Below are positions 1 through 13,277 of a DNA stretch of 64,000 bases, piece after piece. How positions within the stretch are numbered: the first letter of the stretch is position 1; every line of letters begins with the position of its first letter. Made by a program: the position numbers and the translations under genes. Below the pieces are notes generated by a model. That model saw only the letters and a list, made by a program, of their open reading frames with translations. It ran no database searches and was not told the DNA's origin. The DNA comes from Dasypus novemcinctus (Eukaryota > Chordata > Mammalia > Cingulata > Dasypodidae): the NCBI RefSeq assembly GCF_030445035.2, contig NC_080694.1:73113147-73177146 (forward strand), written 5' to 3'.

Positions 1-2400
1 TAAAAACCTCCCAAATAAGAAGAGCCCAGGCCCAGACAGCTTCACAAGTGAATTCTACAAAACATTCCGGAAAGAACTAACACTAATCCTGCTAAAACTC
101 TTCCAAAAAATGGAAACAGAAAAAACATTACCGAACTCATTCTATGATGCCAACATTACCCTAGTACCAAAGCCAAACAAAGACACCACAAAAAGGAAAA
201 TTACAGACCAATTTCTTTAATGAACCTAGACAAAAAAATACTTAACAAAATACTTGCTAATCATACTCAACAACACATTAAATGAATTATACACCACGAC
301 CAAGTGGGATTCATTCCAGGTATGCAAGGATAGTTCAACATAAGAAAATCAATCAATGCAATACAACATATAAACAGATTGAAGGAAAAAAATCACATGA
401 TTATATCTATAGATGCAGAAAAAGCATTTAACAAAATACAGCACACTTTCTTGATAAAAACACTCCAAAAGATTGGAATACAAGGAAACTTTTTGAACAT
501 GATAAAGAGTATATATGAAAAATCCACTGACAACATCGTTTACAATGGTGAAATCCTAAAATGCTTCCCTCTAAGATCAGGAACAAGACAAGCATGCCTA
601 CTCTCTCCCCTTCTATTTAACATTGTCTTAGAAGTAATTGCTCGAGTACTGAGGCAAGAACCAGATATAAAAGACATTCAGATTTGAAAGGAAGAAGTCA
701 AAATTTCATTATTTGCAGATGACATGATCCTATACATAGAAAACCCTGAGAGGTCTACAACAAAGCTTCTAGAACTCATAAATGAGCTTAGTAAAGTTGC
801 ACATTATAAGATCAATGCACAAAAATCAGTAGCATTTCTGTACACCAATAATGAGCAAGCTCAGGAGGAAATCAAGAAACAAATACCCATTTACAATAGT
901 AAATTAAAAAATCAAATATTTAGGAATAAATTTAACTAAAGAGGTAAAGAACTTATACACAGAGGACACACAAGACTATTCAAGGAAATCAAAGAAGACC
1001 TTAATAAATGGAAGAATATTCCCTGTTCATGGATAGGAAGACTAAATATTATTAAGATGTCTACCTACCAAAATTGATCTACACATTCAATGCAATCCCA
1101 ATAAAAATCAACACAGCATTTTTTAAGGAAATAGAAAAACTAACTGTGAAATTTATTTGGAAAGGAAAGAGGCCCCAAATAGCCAAAGACATATTGAAAA
1201 AGAAAAATTTGGAGAAATCACACAACCTAACTTCAAAACATACTACAAAGCTACAGTAGTGAAAACAGCATGGTATTGGCATAAGGAGAGACACACAGAC
1301 CAATGGAATCGAAGTGAAAGTTCTGATATAGAACCTCATATATATAGCCATATAATATTCGATAAAGCCACAAAACCCTCTCAACTGGGAGAGAATGGCC
1401 TATTCAACAAATGGTGCCTGGAGAACTGGATATCCATATGTAAAAGAATAAAAAAGGATTACCAACTCACACCTTATACGAAGATCAACTCAAGATGGAT
1501 CAAAGACCTAAATATAAGAGCCAAGACCATAAAGATTTTGGAAAGCAGTGTAGGGAAACATCTACAAGACCTTGTAATAGGAAATGCCTTCATGAACTTC
1601 ACAACAAAAGCACAAGCAGCAAAGGAACAAGTAGACAAATGGGACTTCCTCAAAATTAAAGCCTTCTGCACCTCAAAGGAGTTTGTGAAGAAAGTAAAAA
1701 GGGAACCCACACAATGGGAGAAAATATTTGGCAAACATATATCGGATAAGAGACTTATAACTTGCCTATATAAAGAACTCCTATATCTTGAAAATAAGAA
1801 GATAAACAACCCATTTAAAAAATGGGAAAAAGATTTAAAGACACTTCTCCAAAAAAGAAATACAAATGGCTAAAAAGCACATGAAATAATGCTCCAAATC
1901 TTTAGCTATCAGGGAAATGCAAATCAAAACTACAATGAGATATCATCTTACTCCCATAAGATTGGCAGCTATGAAAAAAACGGAAGAATACAAGTGCTGG
2001 AGAGAATGTGGAGAAATGGGAACACTCATCCACTGCTGGTGGAAATGCAGAAGGATACAACCATTCTGGAGGACATTATGGGTTTCTCAAAAAACTAACC
2101 ATAGATTTGCCATATGACCCAGCAATTCCACTGCTGGGTATATACCCAGTAGAACTGAAAACAGGGACACAACTGATATATGCACACCAATGTTCATAGC
2201 AGCATTGTTCACTCTCGCCAAAAGTTGGAATCAAACCAAATGCCCATCAACAGATGAATAGATAAATAAAATGTGGTATATACATACAATGGAATACTAC
2301 TCAGCTTTAGGAACAAATACACTACAAACACACGTGAAAACATGGGTAAATCTTGAGAACCTTATGTTGTGTGAAACAACCCAGGAATTGAAGGACAAAT
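1..2400 (+). pseudogene. L1 ORF2, C-terminal half, broken
   Basis: This is the reverse transcriptase to C-terminal half of a LINE-1 ORF2, entering from the left edge. Readable pieces are the RT block at 379-687 ([11 protein letters not shown]), the catalytic [13 protein letters not shown] stretch at about 709-750, and the C-terminal region at 1,157-1,873 (FIWKGKRPQ in a neighbouring frame, then KTAWYWHKERH and QWEKIFGKHIS). Past a frame break near 1,865 come [18 protein letters not shown] (1,917 frame) and DPAIPLLGIYP (2,008 frame). In-frame stops (for example at 685-687) and several frameshifts show it is dead. It closely matches the better preserved piece at 13,278-15,256, so both belong to the same fairly young L1 lineage. 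The 5' end of the element is outside the window. Confidence 0.93.
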
Positions 2401-5275
2401 ACTACATGACCTCAATGATATGAAATAAGTAAACCAAGTTGCCTCAGAGAGCTAGAGAATGGATGATAAGCTTACAGGAAATCAGGGGGTAGAGGAAGGA
2501 TGTAAGCTGACATCTACATGGGTGAAATCTATAATAACCTGGAGGTAAGTATGTGAACAAGGAAGGGATAAAATGGGGGCATAGGGTTACCTTTGGGTGG
2601 GGCTTTGTGGGATTGAAGGGGGCTAGGGATGGGCGGATGGGTAATATTGCCCAAGAAATTGGGGGGAGGGTGGGGCAACATAGGAACATAGGAGATTGTC
2701 AGGTGTTCATTGAGAGTATAATGCTGAGAAAGCCTTTTCAAAATATAATAAGGAAAGTTTCCTGTTTAAGATACTTAAAGGGGATAATCTGATGTAGGAC
2801 AGACTCCTAGGGAATATGTGAATGCTCATTTTGCCAGAGTGGGTTATATCATTGGGTAGAATCCCATATAATGAGAGTGAAGGTATACCCACATCCTGGA
2901 GAGGACTGATGCCATCAAATAGAGGGAACTGTATCTCTCAAGAGAAATGGTGGCTCCCAGGGCATTAGGGCAGTTGAGCATGTCAAGCCCTCAACACTGT
3001 TGCAAGTATCTCTGAACATGGCTCTTCAAGAAATGAAGAGTGACTGTCAGTGTGGGCCCTAAGGGGAGGGGGAAATCAATATTGAATAGATGGAACCAAC
3101 GTAACTGTGAGGGCAATAGAAGTGTTTCACAAGAGTATGCAAGGATGGATATAAAACATGTAATAGTACACCAAAAACATATAAGGGCTGATAGGCTAAT
3201 AATGTAAATCATAATGTAAAAAATAGGATAACTAAAAATTTATAAATTTGTATAGCCTAAAGTATAAACCACAATGTAAGCACAAATATTACTTCGTTTG
3301 AAAGCTATTGTCTCAATATCTATACATCAGTTTTAGTAAATATGGTATGAATATGTTAAAAGATTATTGCTGTGGAAGGTAAAAGGTTTTATATTGGATA
3401 TGTGGGAGTACTGTATATCATATATATGAATTACTGTGATCTAAAACTCTTGTGAAGATAAGCTTCATAATTAGAAAAAAGAAAAGAAAAAGATAGGATG
3501 TAGAATTTCTCCAAATTAATATGTATTCTATATCTAATCTTTAAACTCATTGCTATATTCCATTTTACTATTAAGGGAACCCTGCATTATATTGGGCTTC
3601 ACTTTAAAGGAAGTTTTGGATAACAGAGTGGTTCAATAATGGCAGCGGAGGAATACTGGTATGGAATGTTATTGACAGCGGACATATGGTTGACAAGGAG
3701 TTATACAGGGCATGTGTCCGGGGTGCATGGAAATATTTGGATATATTCATAGTGGAAACAATTAAAAACAACAGCTGGGGGGTGCTGGGTTCCTGGCTGG
3801 GGGGAAGGCTCTGTCATGGTCCATAGGGGAGCAGCAGCAGTCCCCTGAGTGCAATGGCAAGGCCCAGGAAAGAATGAGGGTCCAACAGTGAGCCCCTGAT
3901 ACTAATGACTATGCTTGTGAGCTTATGCACCTGAAATAAGAATAAGGCCTAGAGCAGCAGTGTGCCTAAGAGTTCCATCCTGAGAGCCTCCGTGTTACTC
4001 AAATGTGGCCAGTCTCAAAGCCAAACTTGGCATGTAAATGCACTGTCTTCCCCCCAGCATGGGACATGACTCCCAGGGATGAGCCTCCCTGGTGCCAAGG
4101 GATCACTACCAAGTACCAGCTAATGATGTAACTAGAAAATGACCTTGAATAAAAGGTTCAACTCGGACCAGCAGAATATCCCTGTCTACATATAATAATA
4201 GGAGTTAAAAATACTTTTTCACCTAAATTAAGGGGGAAATGGAAAGGACAAAGGAGTTTATATGGCTATGAGTCTCTAAAAAAAGAGTCTGGAGGTTATC
4301 AGAGGGGTTGCCCTTATGCACACCTGAGCAGAGTCTCAGAGACAGATAAAGTAGATACAACCCCAGGTATTGGGTCTTCTGAGGCTAAAGAGACTCACAG
4401 GTTTTATGGTCATGGCAGATGGAGCTCACTACCATGTCAGTTGACCCTTCTTTGGAGTTGGTGTTTCTGCATGATGGAGCTGGACTCAGATGTGATCTCT
4501 TTTCACAAGCCTTTCCTGTTACTTTACCAGAATTGTAGTTAGTGCTGGAGTTTAAGATATATCTAGGGGATCTGTATCTCTGGACTGACCATATGATAAC
4601 CAGATCCTGGGCCTCAACAGACTTCAGCTCCTACACTCTGGTTTATTGGACTTACCCCACTCAGCTAACATGGAGTTGAAGATCGTCAACCACCACACCA
4701 TGGAGCCAAGAGTGCCAACACCTGAAAGCAGGAGGATTGCATCCAGCATCCATGTGGAATCTAAGCCCCCTCTTGACATAAATGTGGAATGGACACAACC
4801 AATCCAAGTTCCACAGGGTGGAGAAATAGAGTAAGGATTAGAGTGGACTTACTGATACTCCATTCATGAACTATTCTGGTTAGTAATCGATGAAAATGTG
4901 GCATTGGTGTGGAAAATGTGGCCATGGTGGCTGCTGGGTGTGGGGAATGGGAGGAAGAGATGAGATGTGGAGGCATTTTCGGGACTTGGAGTTGTCCTGG
5001 GTGGTGCTGCAGGGAAATTACCAGACATTGTAGATCCTCCCATGGCCCACTGTATAGAACGTGGAGAGTGTGGGCTATGATGTGGACCATTGACCATGAG
5101 ATGCAGTGATGCCCAGAGATGTATTCACCAAATGCAATAGATGTGTCATGATGATGGGGGTGAGTGTTGTGGGGGGAGTGGTGGGGTTGGGAGGGGGAGT
5201 TGAGTGGGGACCTCGTATTTTTTTAATGTAATATTTTAAAAAATGAATTTAAAAAAAGGAAAAAAGATTCTGCTA
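2400..5275 (+). mobile_element. L1 3' UTR, about 2.8 kb, with A-rich tail
   Basis: After the last ORF2-like sequence the element continues as non-coding DNA to an A-rich tail at about 5,225-5,275. It starts with a G-rich tract (2,565-2,690), as is common in mammalian L1 3' UTRs. The last 1.3 kb recurs at 19,915-21,255 (minus), the last 1.0 kb at 49,402-50,480 (minus), and the last 0.6-0.7 kb at 6,650-7,365 and 16,840-17,480 (plus). A last tail of about 0.2 kb is at 61,760-62,335. These 5'-truncated copies with a shared 3' end identify the segment as an L1 3' terminus. Sequence between 2,750 and 3,900 is seen only here, so an insertion in this part cannot be excluded. Confidence 0.8.
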
Positions 5276-6649
5276 TAATGTGAATTTCATCTCAATTTTT
5301 TAAAAAAATCTCGTACAATCAGTCTGCAGTGAATATTGCAACTCTGCTTCACAAAGTCCTTCAGAAACCGGGCTCTTTTCAGCAATTAATTCTCCACTAC
5401 TCTTGCAACATGCACTTTACCTTTGCAATATAAGATGGCAGTAAAGTTCCAACACAATAGGAAAAGGGGCAAAGAAAAAGGAAGAGGAGGAAAAGATCAA
5501 AAACAAAGAATGGTGTAAACATCAAGCTATAGCAAGAGAAATAGCAAGATCACTGCTGATATAATTTCTGATTGCTCTCACCAAATATCAGCCAAAAGGT
5601 GTAAATGAAGGAAACTTTTCTTTATACCTTAAACTCAATATATTCGCTAAATTAAGGTTATAAGTTAAAAGAGAAAGAATTTATTAAGATGTTTTTCACA
5701 CAGCACTCAGAACATATTTGTTTCATTATTCAAAAGCCAAGGTATGGGAATTTGTCAATAACAAACAATATTGACAATACTGGGACAAGCTTACTTTCCT
5801 TAATGAATATATTTAAGAAAACGTGAGTGTATGTGAACATAGTATTTCCAATTATGTGCCAGGAGGTCTTTAGAAAATCTGTCCCACTGGGCCAAGACCT
5901 TGGCAGTTTTCCAAATTCCTCACCTAAAAGCACATGGACTTGAAAATATCACTTAGTGCCTTGAGACTCAGGCTGTTACATTTTCAGTAGATGATTTATG
6001 TAAGTTATAACAAAAGCAGATAACAGAGTAAGACATTCTCCTGTCTTTATATATTTTATTATGTGTAGTGAGAAAACATTCGTGCATGTTGATTTGCAAT
6101 ATTTCTATTTTTAAAAATAGAAGAAACCTTCTGTTATGTGCCATAAAGATAAGGGAAATGTGGTAATTGGATGTCATGTTTATCATTTTTGGAATGGAAC
6201 AAAAAGGCAAGTTACTTTTCCAGGCCCATAACAATGGTCAGTGTGTGTCTGCAGAACCTAACCTTGAATTAACCTAACATTTTGTCCTACCAACCTATAG
6301 TTCGGTGCTGGAGAGAGGCCTAAATAGTACATAATGCAAGGAACAAGTGAAAGCAATGGATCTCACAGCAGAGTCAGAGAATATCCACTACTGTTATATA
6401 ATTGCTACATGATATCACCTTGAATCTAAATTAAATTAGCTATATTGAATGAATCTTCAGAAATACATCTTTTGGAAATATGACTTTCACAACTAATGTG
6501 AAAGTCATTATACCATGTCTTACAGCAATTTGACCTCCTGACTCACAGTCATGCTCTCCAACGCTATCCCAGGTTCAATTCTTGGTTACCCTAGATTCTA
6601 ATCTTCAGCTCCAGCTTTCAATGCAGACTCTCTCTGACCACTGGAGTCT
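5276..6649. other. Unassigned sequence between L1 copies
   Basis: AT-rich sequence in which I recognise no gene or repeat family. There is an A/G-rich patch at about 5,455-5,500 and a perfect 12-bp hairpin at 6,480-6,508 (see findings). Open frames here are short and carry no family motif. Confidence 0.5.
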
Positions 6650-7365
6650 GTGTGCAGGGATCTCTTTTCACAAGACTTTCATGCTACATTACTGGAATTG
6701 TAGTTGGTGTTGGGGTTTAAGATATATTTAGGGAATTTGAATCTCTGGACTGACAATATGATAGCCAGGCCCTGAGCCTCAACAGACTTCAGCTACTACA
6801 CTCCGATTTATTGGACTCACCCCACTCAGCTAAGATGGAGTTGAAGAAGGACAACCACCACACCATGGAGCCTAGAGTGCCTAAACTGAAAGCAGGAAGA
6901 TTGCATCCAGTATCCATGTGGAATCTGAGCCTCCTCTTGACATAGAGGTACAACGGACACAACCAATCCAAGGTCCACAGAGAAAAGGTGGCATTGGAGT
7001 GGGAAAAGTGGCCATGGTGGCTGATGGGGATGGGGAAGGGCAGGAAGAGATGAGATGTGGAGGTGTTTTTGGGACTTGGAGTTGCCCTGGATGGTGCTTC
7101 AGGGGCAATCACCGGACATTGTAAATCCTCCCAGGGCCCACTGGATGGAACGTGGGAGAGTATGGGCTATGATGTGGACCATTGACCATGAGGTGCAGAG
7201 ATGCCCAGAGATGTACTTACCAAATGCAATGGATGTGTCATGATGAAGGGAGTGAGTGTTGCTGGTGGGGGAGTAGGGGGGTGGGGGTGGTGAGGTTGAA
7301 TGGGACCTCATATTTTTTGAATGTAATGTTTTTACAAAATGAATAAAATTATAAAAAAAAATAAG
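6650..7365 (+). mobile_element. 5'-truncated L1, 3' UTR only
   Basis: Matches the terminal 0.7 kb of the 3' UTR of the first L1 (about 4,490-5,275) and ends in an A-rich tail at 7,330-7,365. Relative to that copy about 85 bp is missing near 6,985. No coding part is present, as expected for a strongly 5'-truncated insertion. Confidence 0.88.
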
Positions 7366-9589
7366 TGCTTAGGAATAAAAAACCCCTAAGAACAGTCCTC
7401 AACTAACAACTGGTTGGCACTGGTGAATAAATACCACCTTGCCTCTCAAGCAGGATAAACATGAAGTGCATGTTCTGAACTGCTTCCCAGAAAACCTTCG
7501 TAAGATGAAGTTCCATTGTGCACAGTGGTGACTTGCATGATAATATACACTTTTGCAGCATCCCTCCCCTCCTTGTCTCACTTTCTCATTTCTCTCTAGT
7601 ATTTTCTAGAATCTACTCCCATATATCTATTTGCACTTGAAACTTTAAACTGGATCTGCTTAGGGGGAAGCCTTAAATAAGACACCATAAATCAGATATT
7701 TATCATAATTATTATCATTACCACTATTTGAATGAGAAAATGTTTCTTTATATTTGGCTGTATTTTAACAATATCTTCTCTCACTATGCTATCTTGTACA
7801 ATATTTTTAAGATCAATAATGTGCTCTACAGAGCACTCTCTTTCAAAGTTTCTTTAATGAAAGTGTGTTGATAGTAAACTTTAAGACATTTTTATTAGAA
7901 AATATCCCCTTTTTCATCCTCATTTTTGAAGGTTTGCTTGGTAGAAAATCCAAAATTGACAGTTCTTTTCTGTCAATATTTTGAGAATATTTTCACACTG
8001 AATTCTGTGTTCCTTTTTGTTTGTTTGTTTTTTATTTTAGAAATCTGGTGTCAATCTAATTGTCATGCTTTATAGGATGATGCTTTTTCAGTCCTGGTGC
8101 TTTTAAAATAATCCCTTTGCTTTTGCTGCTGTAAAAACTCTGTATAGTATGTCTAGGATCAGATTTCTTTATTTTTTAATGAGCATCCTGTATCTGTGTA
8201 TATTAACTTTGTATAAAATTCTTATTTCCTTTAATCCCTGCTCTGTATTCTCTCTCTCTTGCTCTTTCTCTCTTTTGCTTTGATTAGAACTGTATCAGAC
8301 TTTACCATGTTCTATCTTCTGCATCTCTTAACTTTTCCTTTATATTATCAATCACTGTCTTCTAAGGCCACATTCTGGCTAATTTCTACAAAGTATCCTC
8401 CTTTAATCTCCTTTCAAATGAAAAGAAAAAGCTGTAATTTAAACTCTCCATTTTTTCTTTTTTATCATTTATCTTTATTTTTAAATTTCCATTTAAAACT
8501 GACAGTTTTAGATCATCCATTCTGCTTGTATATTTTTTGTAATTCTTGTCTTTATTTCTTTAATTATTTAATACTTATTTGTTTTATATTCTGAATAAAA
8601 TAATTCTAATGTCTGGAGTTCTTGGGTATCTAAATATATAGTTAGCTATTTCTTTTTTTTTTTTTACTAATATTGGTTTATGTCTTTACACATTTGATTA
8701 TTTTTGATTATCAACTTACATTTGATAGTCTCAAGATGGAAATTCTGGACCCTAAATTCAGAATGTTTTCATTCATTTCTTCCTGTATACAGAGGAGACT
8801 ACCAAAATGAGATCTCCCTAAACACTTCCTGATTTCATGGATTATTTTGGAATTAATATATTTGTTCCCCCCACTCCTGCCCACAGAATAAGCTCTTGAT
8901 TTCAAATATAATATTTCATTTTCCCTTAAGATTACCCTACCTTTTTATTTGCTTACAGCTCACAGTTCTGATCTCAACTCATATTGTCTATATATTATTA
9001 GATGGAGGACTTTTTGTAGATTTTTCTTTCTTTACTATGAGATATTCTTGGATTAAAAAGTATGCTTTATCCAGAAATTAGTTGTTTTTGAGTGGGAGAG
9101 CTCTTAAGACTATCCTGTCTGTCATACATTTGTGGAAGTGGAAACTCCATGTATCATTCTGACTCAAGTAGGTTTCTTATATACCTCACATAGTTGGGCT
9201 TTCCTTTCTGATTCAGACTGAGAGTCAGTTTCTTTAAGCAGATTTATACTTGTGGAGGACACAGATATGTGAGATTAATTTCACCATATTGTTTTATGTT
9301 ATTATTTCAGTTGTATAGATTTGAAGCATTTTTATAATGTTGGGCCAAATTTTCAAAAAATATGAATCAATAGAAAACACATGCCATGATAGATCACACC
9401 ATATTAATACTGGTTTGAAATGGATGGCACATTTGAAAAGGTTTTTTTATTTTTTATTTTTTACTATCTTTAATAAGTTATATCAATTGTATGAATATAT
9501 AAAATATATATAAATATGTACATAAAAAGGATTCATGAAATGACAATAGAAATGCTACAAATGGCCAGTTCTCTGAAATGAAAAAAATA
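7366..9589 (-). mobile_element. Old antisense L1 (ORF1/5' region), degraded
   Basis: AT-rich sequence. From about 7,870 to 9,250 it resembles the antisense of the ORF1 and 5' regions of old mammalian L1, for example the block beginning catttttgaaggtttgc and the segment around 8,700-9,100. Similarity is by eye only, and the edges are uncertain. 7,366-7,870 and 9,250-9,590 are unassigned. Confidence 0.5.
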
Positions 9590-12500
9590 AAAGATCACTG
9601 AAATTTTGATAGGCTTGCATTGAATCTGTATATCACTTTGGATAATATTGGCATTTTAACAATATCAATTCTTCCAATCTATGAGCATGTAATGCCTTGC
9701 CATTTATTTAGGTCTTCTATTAATAGAATTTCTTTCAGTAGTGCTTTGTAGTTTTTACTGTGCAAGTCTTTTATATCCTTGGTTAAATTTATTCTTGGAT
9801 GTTATTTAAGATGCTATTGTAAATGGAAATATTGTCTCAATTTCCTCTTAAGATTGTTGATTCCTAATGCATAAAAACATGACTTGTTTCTGTGTGTTGA
9901 TTTTGTGCCTTACCACTTGACTGAAATCCTTTATTAGCCCTAATAATTTTCTTTTGAATTCCTTTGAATTTCTTTTGAATTCTTTTGGAATTTTCTATAT
10001 ATAAGATCATGTTTTGTGTAAATAGAGATAGTTTTAGTTCTTCTTTCCCCATTTGGATGCCTTTTAATTCTTTTTCATCCCTAATTTCTTTGATGAGAAC
10101 TTTTAGTACAATGTTGAATAGTAGTGGTAAAAGCAGGCATCATGGTCTAGTTCCTGATCATAGGGAGAAAGTTTTGTCTTTCATCAATGAACATATTAGC
10201 TGTGGATTCTTCATAAATAGCCTTTATCATGTTGAGAAATTTCTCTTTAAATTCCTAGTTTTAGGAGTAGTTTTATTAAGAAACAGTGCTGGATTTTGTC
10301 AGATACCTTTTCTGTTATATATTGAGATAATCATATGGTTTTTGGTTTTTTCCCCTTTCTTTATAATGTGAACTGTATTGATTGATTTTCATATGTTGAA
10401 CAACTCTTGCATTCCTGGGATAAATCCCCTTGCATATTTTTAGTATGCTGCTGGATTCAGTTTGCTAGTATTTTGCTAAGTTTTCACATCTATATTCATA
10501 AGGGAAATTAGGCTGTAATGTTGTTTTCTTGTGATGTCTGTACAAGGTTTTGGTCTCAGAGCAATATTAGGCCCATAGAAAGATTAGGAATTGATCTCCC
10601 CTCTTGAATTCTTTGGAAGACTTTGAGAAGGATTGATGTTAATTCTTTAGTTGTTTGTTAGAATTCATTAATGAAATCTAACAAAGTCCTAGAATACTCT
10701 TTTTTTAAATAATACACCTTATTTTTAGAGACGTTTTATGTTTACATTTAGAGAAATATTGTACCTAAAATATAGGAATTCTATAATTTACTCCCCACAT
10801 ACACCCCCATACTCATAGTTCCATCTTCATTAACATCTTACATTAGTGTAGTATTTGTGGTACAATTGATGAACCAAACTTGAAGCATTGCTACACTAAC
10901 CAAAACCTATACTTTATATTATGGTTTACATTTTGTGCTGTACAGTTTTATAGGCTTTGAAAAATGTATAATGTCATTTGCCCATCATTGCAGTATCATA
11001 GAGCTTGACTCAAGCACCGTAGTTGTTATAGTTTTGTTGAGCTTTCTTATTTCTTCTTCAGTCAATTTAAGTAATTGTGGTATTTCTAGGATTTTTTCCA
11101 TTTTGTCTAGATTGTCTAATTTGCTGGCATACAATTGCTCATAGCATTCTTTTATAATTCTTTTTATTTCTAAAAGGTCAGTAGTGATATCACCATTTTC
11201 ATTTCTGATTTCAGTTATTTGCCTATTTTCTCTTTTTCGCTTTGTCAGCATAGCTAAATGGTTATCAATTTTACTGATTTTTTTTCAGAGAACCAACTTT
11301 TTCTTTTGTTTACTTTCTCAATTTTTTTTCTCCTCTATACTCAACTTCATTTATTTCAGCCCTAATTTAATTATTTCATTCATTCTTCCAATGGTGGACT
11401 TATTTTGCTCCTCTCCTAATTCTCAAATGTGAAGTTAAGTTTTAAGTTTGGGATCTTTCTTTTTTAAAATATTGATGCTCATAGTTATAAATTTACCTAT
11501 GTGCACTGCTTTTACATCATCCAATAGTTTTGGTATATGGAATCTTTATTTTAATCTTTCTGAAAGTCTTGTCTAATTTCTCTTGTAATTTCTTCTTAAC
11601 CAATTTATTGTTTAACAGTGTCTGTTTAATTTCCTTATTTTTCTAAATCTTCTAGTTTACCTTCTCTTATTGATTTGTAGCTTGATTCTTTGGTGGTTGG
11701 AAAATTTAATTTGTATGATATAAACTGTTGAGACTTCTCTTGTACCCCAGCACGGAGTCTATCCTGGAGAATGATCCATATTTACATGAAAAGTTGTTGT
11801 TGGAGAAAGTGTTCCAGATATATCTGCTATACCTAGTATATTGTGCTCTGGTCTCTATTTCTTCTGTCTAGATGTTCTATCCAATATTGAAAGTGATGCA
11901 TTGAAATTTTAAACTATTATTATAGAAATGTCTATTTCTCCCTCAATCCTGTCAATGTTTTCTTAAAATATTGAGGGTCTCTGTCGTAAGGTGTATATAT
12001 GTTTATAATTGTTAAATAGTCTTCTTTAATTGGCACTTTTATTGATAAATAATGTCAATCTTTGTCCTTGTAACAATTTTTTACTTGAAGCTTATTCTGT
12101 CTGATATTAGTATAGCCAATGCAGAGCGTTTGTAACAATTTGCATGAAATATTTTTCCATTCTTTAACTTTCAACCTGTTTGTATATTTTAATCTAAGAT
12201 GGGTCTCTTGTAAACAACATATAATTGAGTCAGTTTTTTTTTCTCTCCCCTTCTCTTCCCTCCACTGCAGTTGTCTGCTCTCTGTGTCTATTCGCTGCAT
12301 GTTCTTCCATGTCTGCTTCCATTGTTGTATTGTTGTTGGTGGCACCAAAAATCTGTGTCTATTCTTGTTGCATCATCTTGCTACATCAGCTCTCCGTGTG
12401 TGCGGCTGCCACTCCTAGGCAGGGTGAACTTTCTTTTGCACTGGGCGACTCTCCTTATGGGGCACACACCTTGCACATGGGGCACACCCCTGCATGGCAT

Positions 12501-13277
12501 GGCACTCCTTGTGTGCATCAGCACTGCACATGGGCCAGCTCCACACGGGTCAAGGAGACTTGGGGTTTGAACCATGGACCTCCCATGTGGTAGGTGGATA
12601 CCCTTTCTGTTGGGCCAAGTCTGCTTCCCCTAAGTCAGGTTTTTTAATCCATTCTTCCAATCTCTGCTTTTTTATTTGAGAGTTTAATCTATGAATATTT
12701 AAGGCAATTACTAACAAGGCAAGACATACTTCTACCATTTTGATAATTGTTTTTTGTTTTATACATTTTCTGTCACTTTGTTTTATGCACTTTTCTGTCT
12801 TCCTTTTTGTTTAGATTATCTTTAACAATAAGCCATTTTGAATCACTTTTCATTTTCCTTTGTATAGTTTTTTCATGTATTTTCTTTATGGTTATCATGG
12901 GGAGTACATTTAGTATTTTAAATCTATTACACTTCAGTTGTTAATACCAACTTGACTTCAATAGCTTACACACATATTCTCTTCCTATATTCCTCAATCT
13001 TTTCCTTTTATGTTGTTCTTGTCACAAATAACACCTTATGTATTTTGTGCCCAGTAACAAAAGTTTATGCTTGTTTAATGAAAAAATGTAATTCTCCTGA
13101 CATTTACATTTACCCATATAGACTTCAGCCCTGAAGACTATATTTCTTCATACATCATCACATTACTGTCTAATATCTTTTCCTTTCAACTTGAAGGACA
13201 CCTTTAGTATTTCTTCTAAGGCAGATCTAGCGGCAATGGATTCCCTTGATTATCTGGAAACATTTCAATTTCTCTCT
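9590..13277 (-). pseudogene. Old antisense L1 ORF2, left part
   Basis: Reads as L1 ORF2 on the minus strand, with the linker between endonuclease and RT at 10,985-11,251 (KRKRENRQITEIRNENGD, YEQLYASKLDNLDKMEK). It is full of stops and is older than the plus-strand L1 copies. A fragment resembling an antisense L1 3' UTR (about 10,690-11,000) and a DAS SINE (12,241-12,632) are inserted in it. The same element resumes at 15,257 after a younger L1 piece and again at 16,239 after an LTR: the left flank ends caatttctctct and the right flank continues catttttgaagg. Confidence 0.75.
12241..12632 (-). mobile_element. DAS SINE (tRNA-derived), minus strand
   Basis: Reverse complement of a near full-length DAS element. 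The tRNA(Ala)-like head is at the right (12,545-12,632), the CpG-decayed body in the middle and the T-rich (antisense A/G) tail at the left. The flanks agtcagttttttt (from 12,228) and agtcaggtttttt (from 12,633) form a target-site duplication with one mismatch. It sits inside the old antisense L1 and is therefore younger. Confidence 0.9.

Noticed and set aside
4646-5109. Short frames in the L1 3' UTR that recur at other sites
   Set aside because: Recurrence follows the L1 copies themselves; the frames are not conserved between copies.
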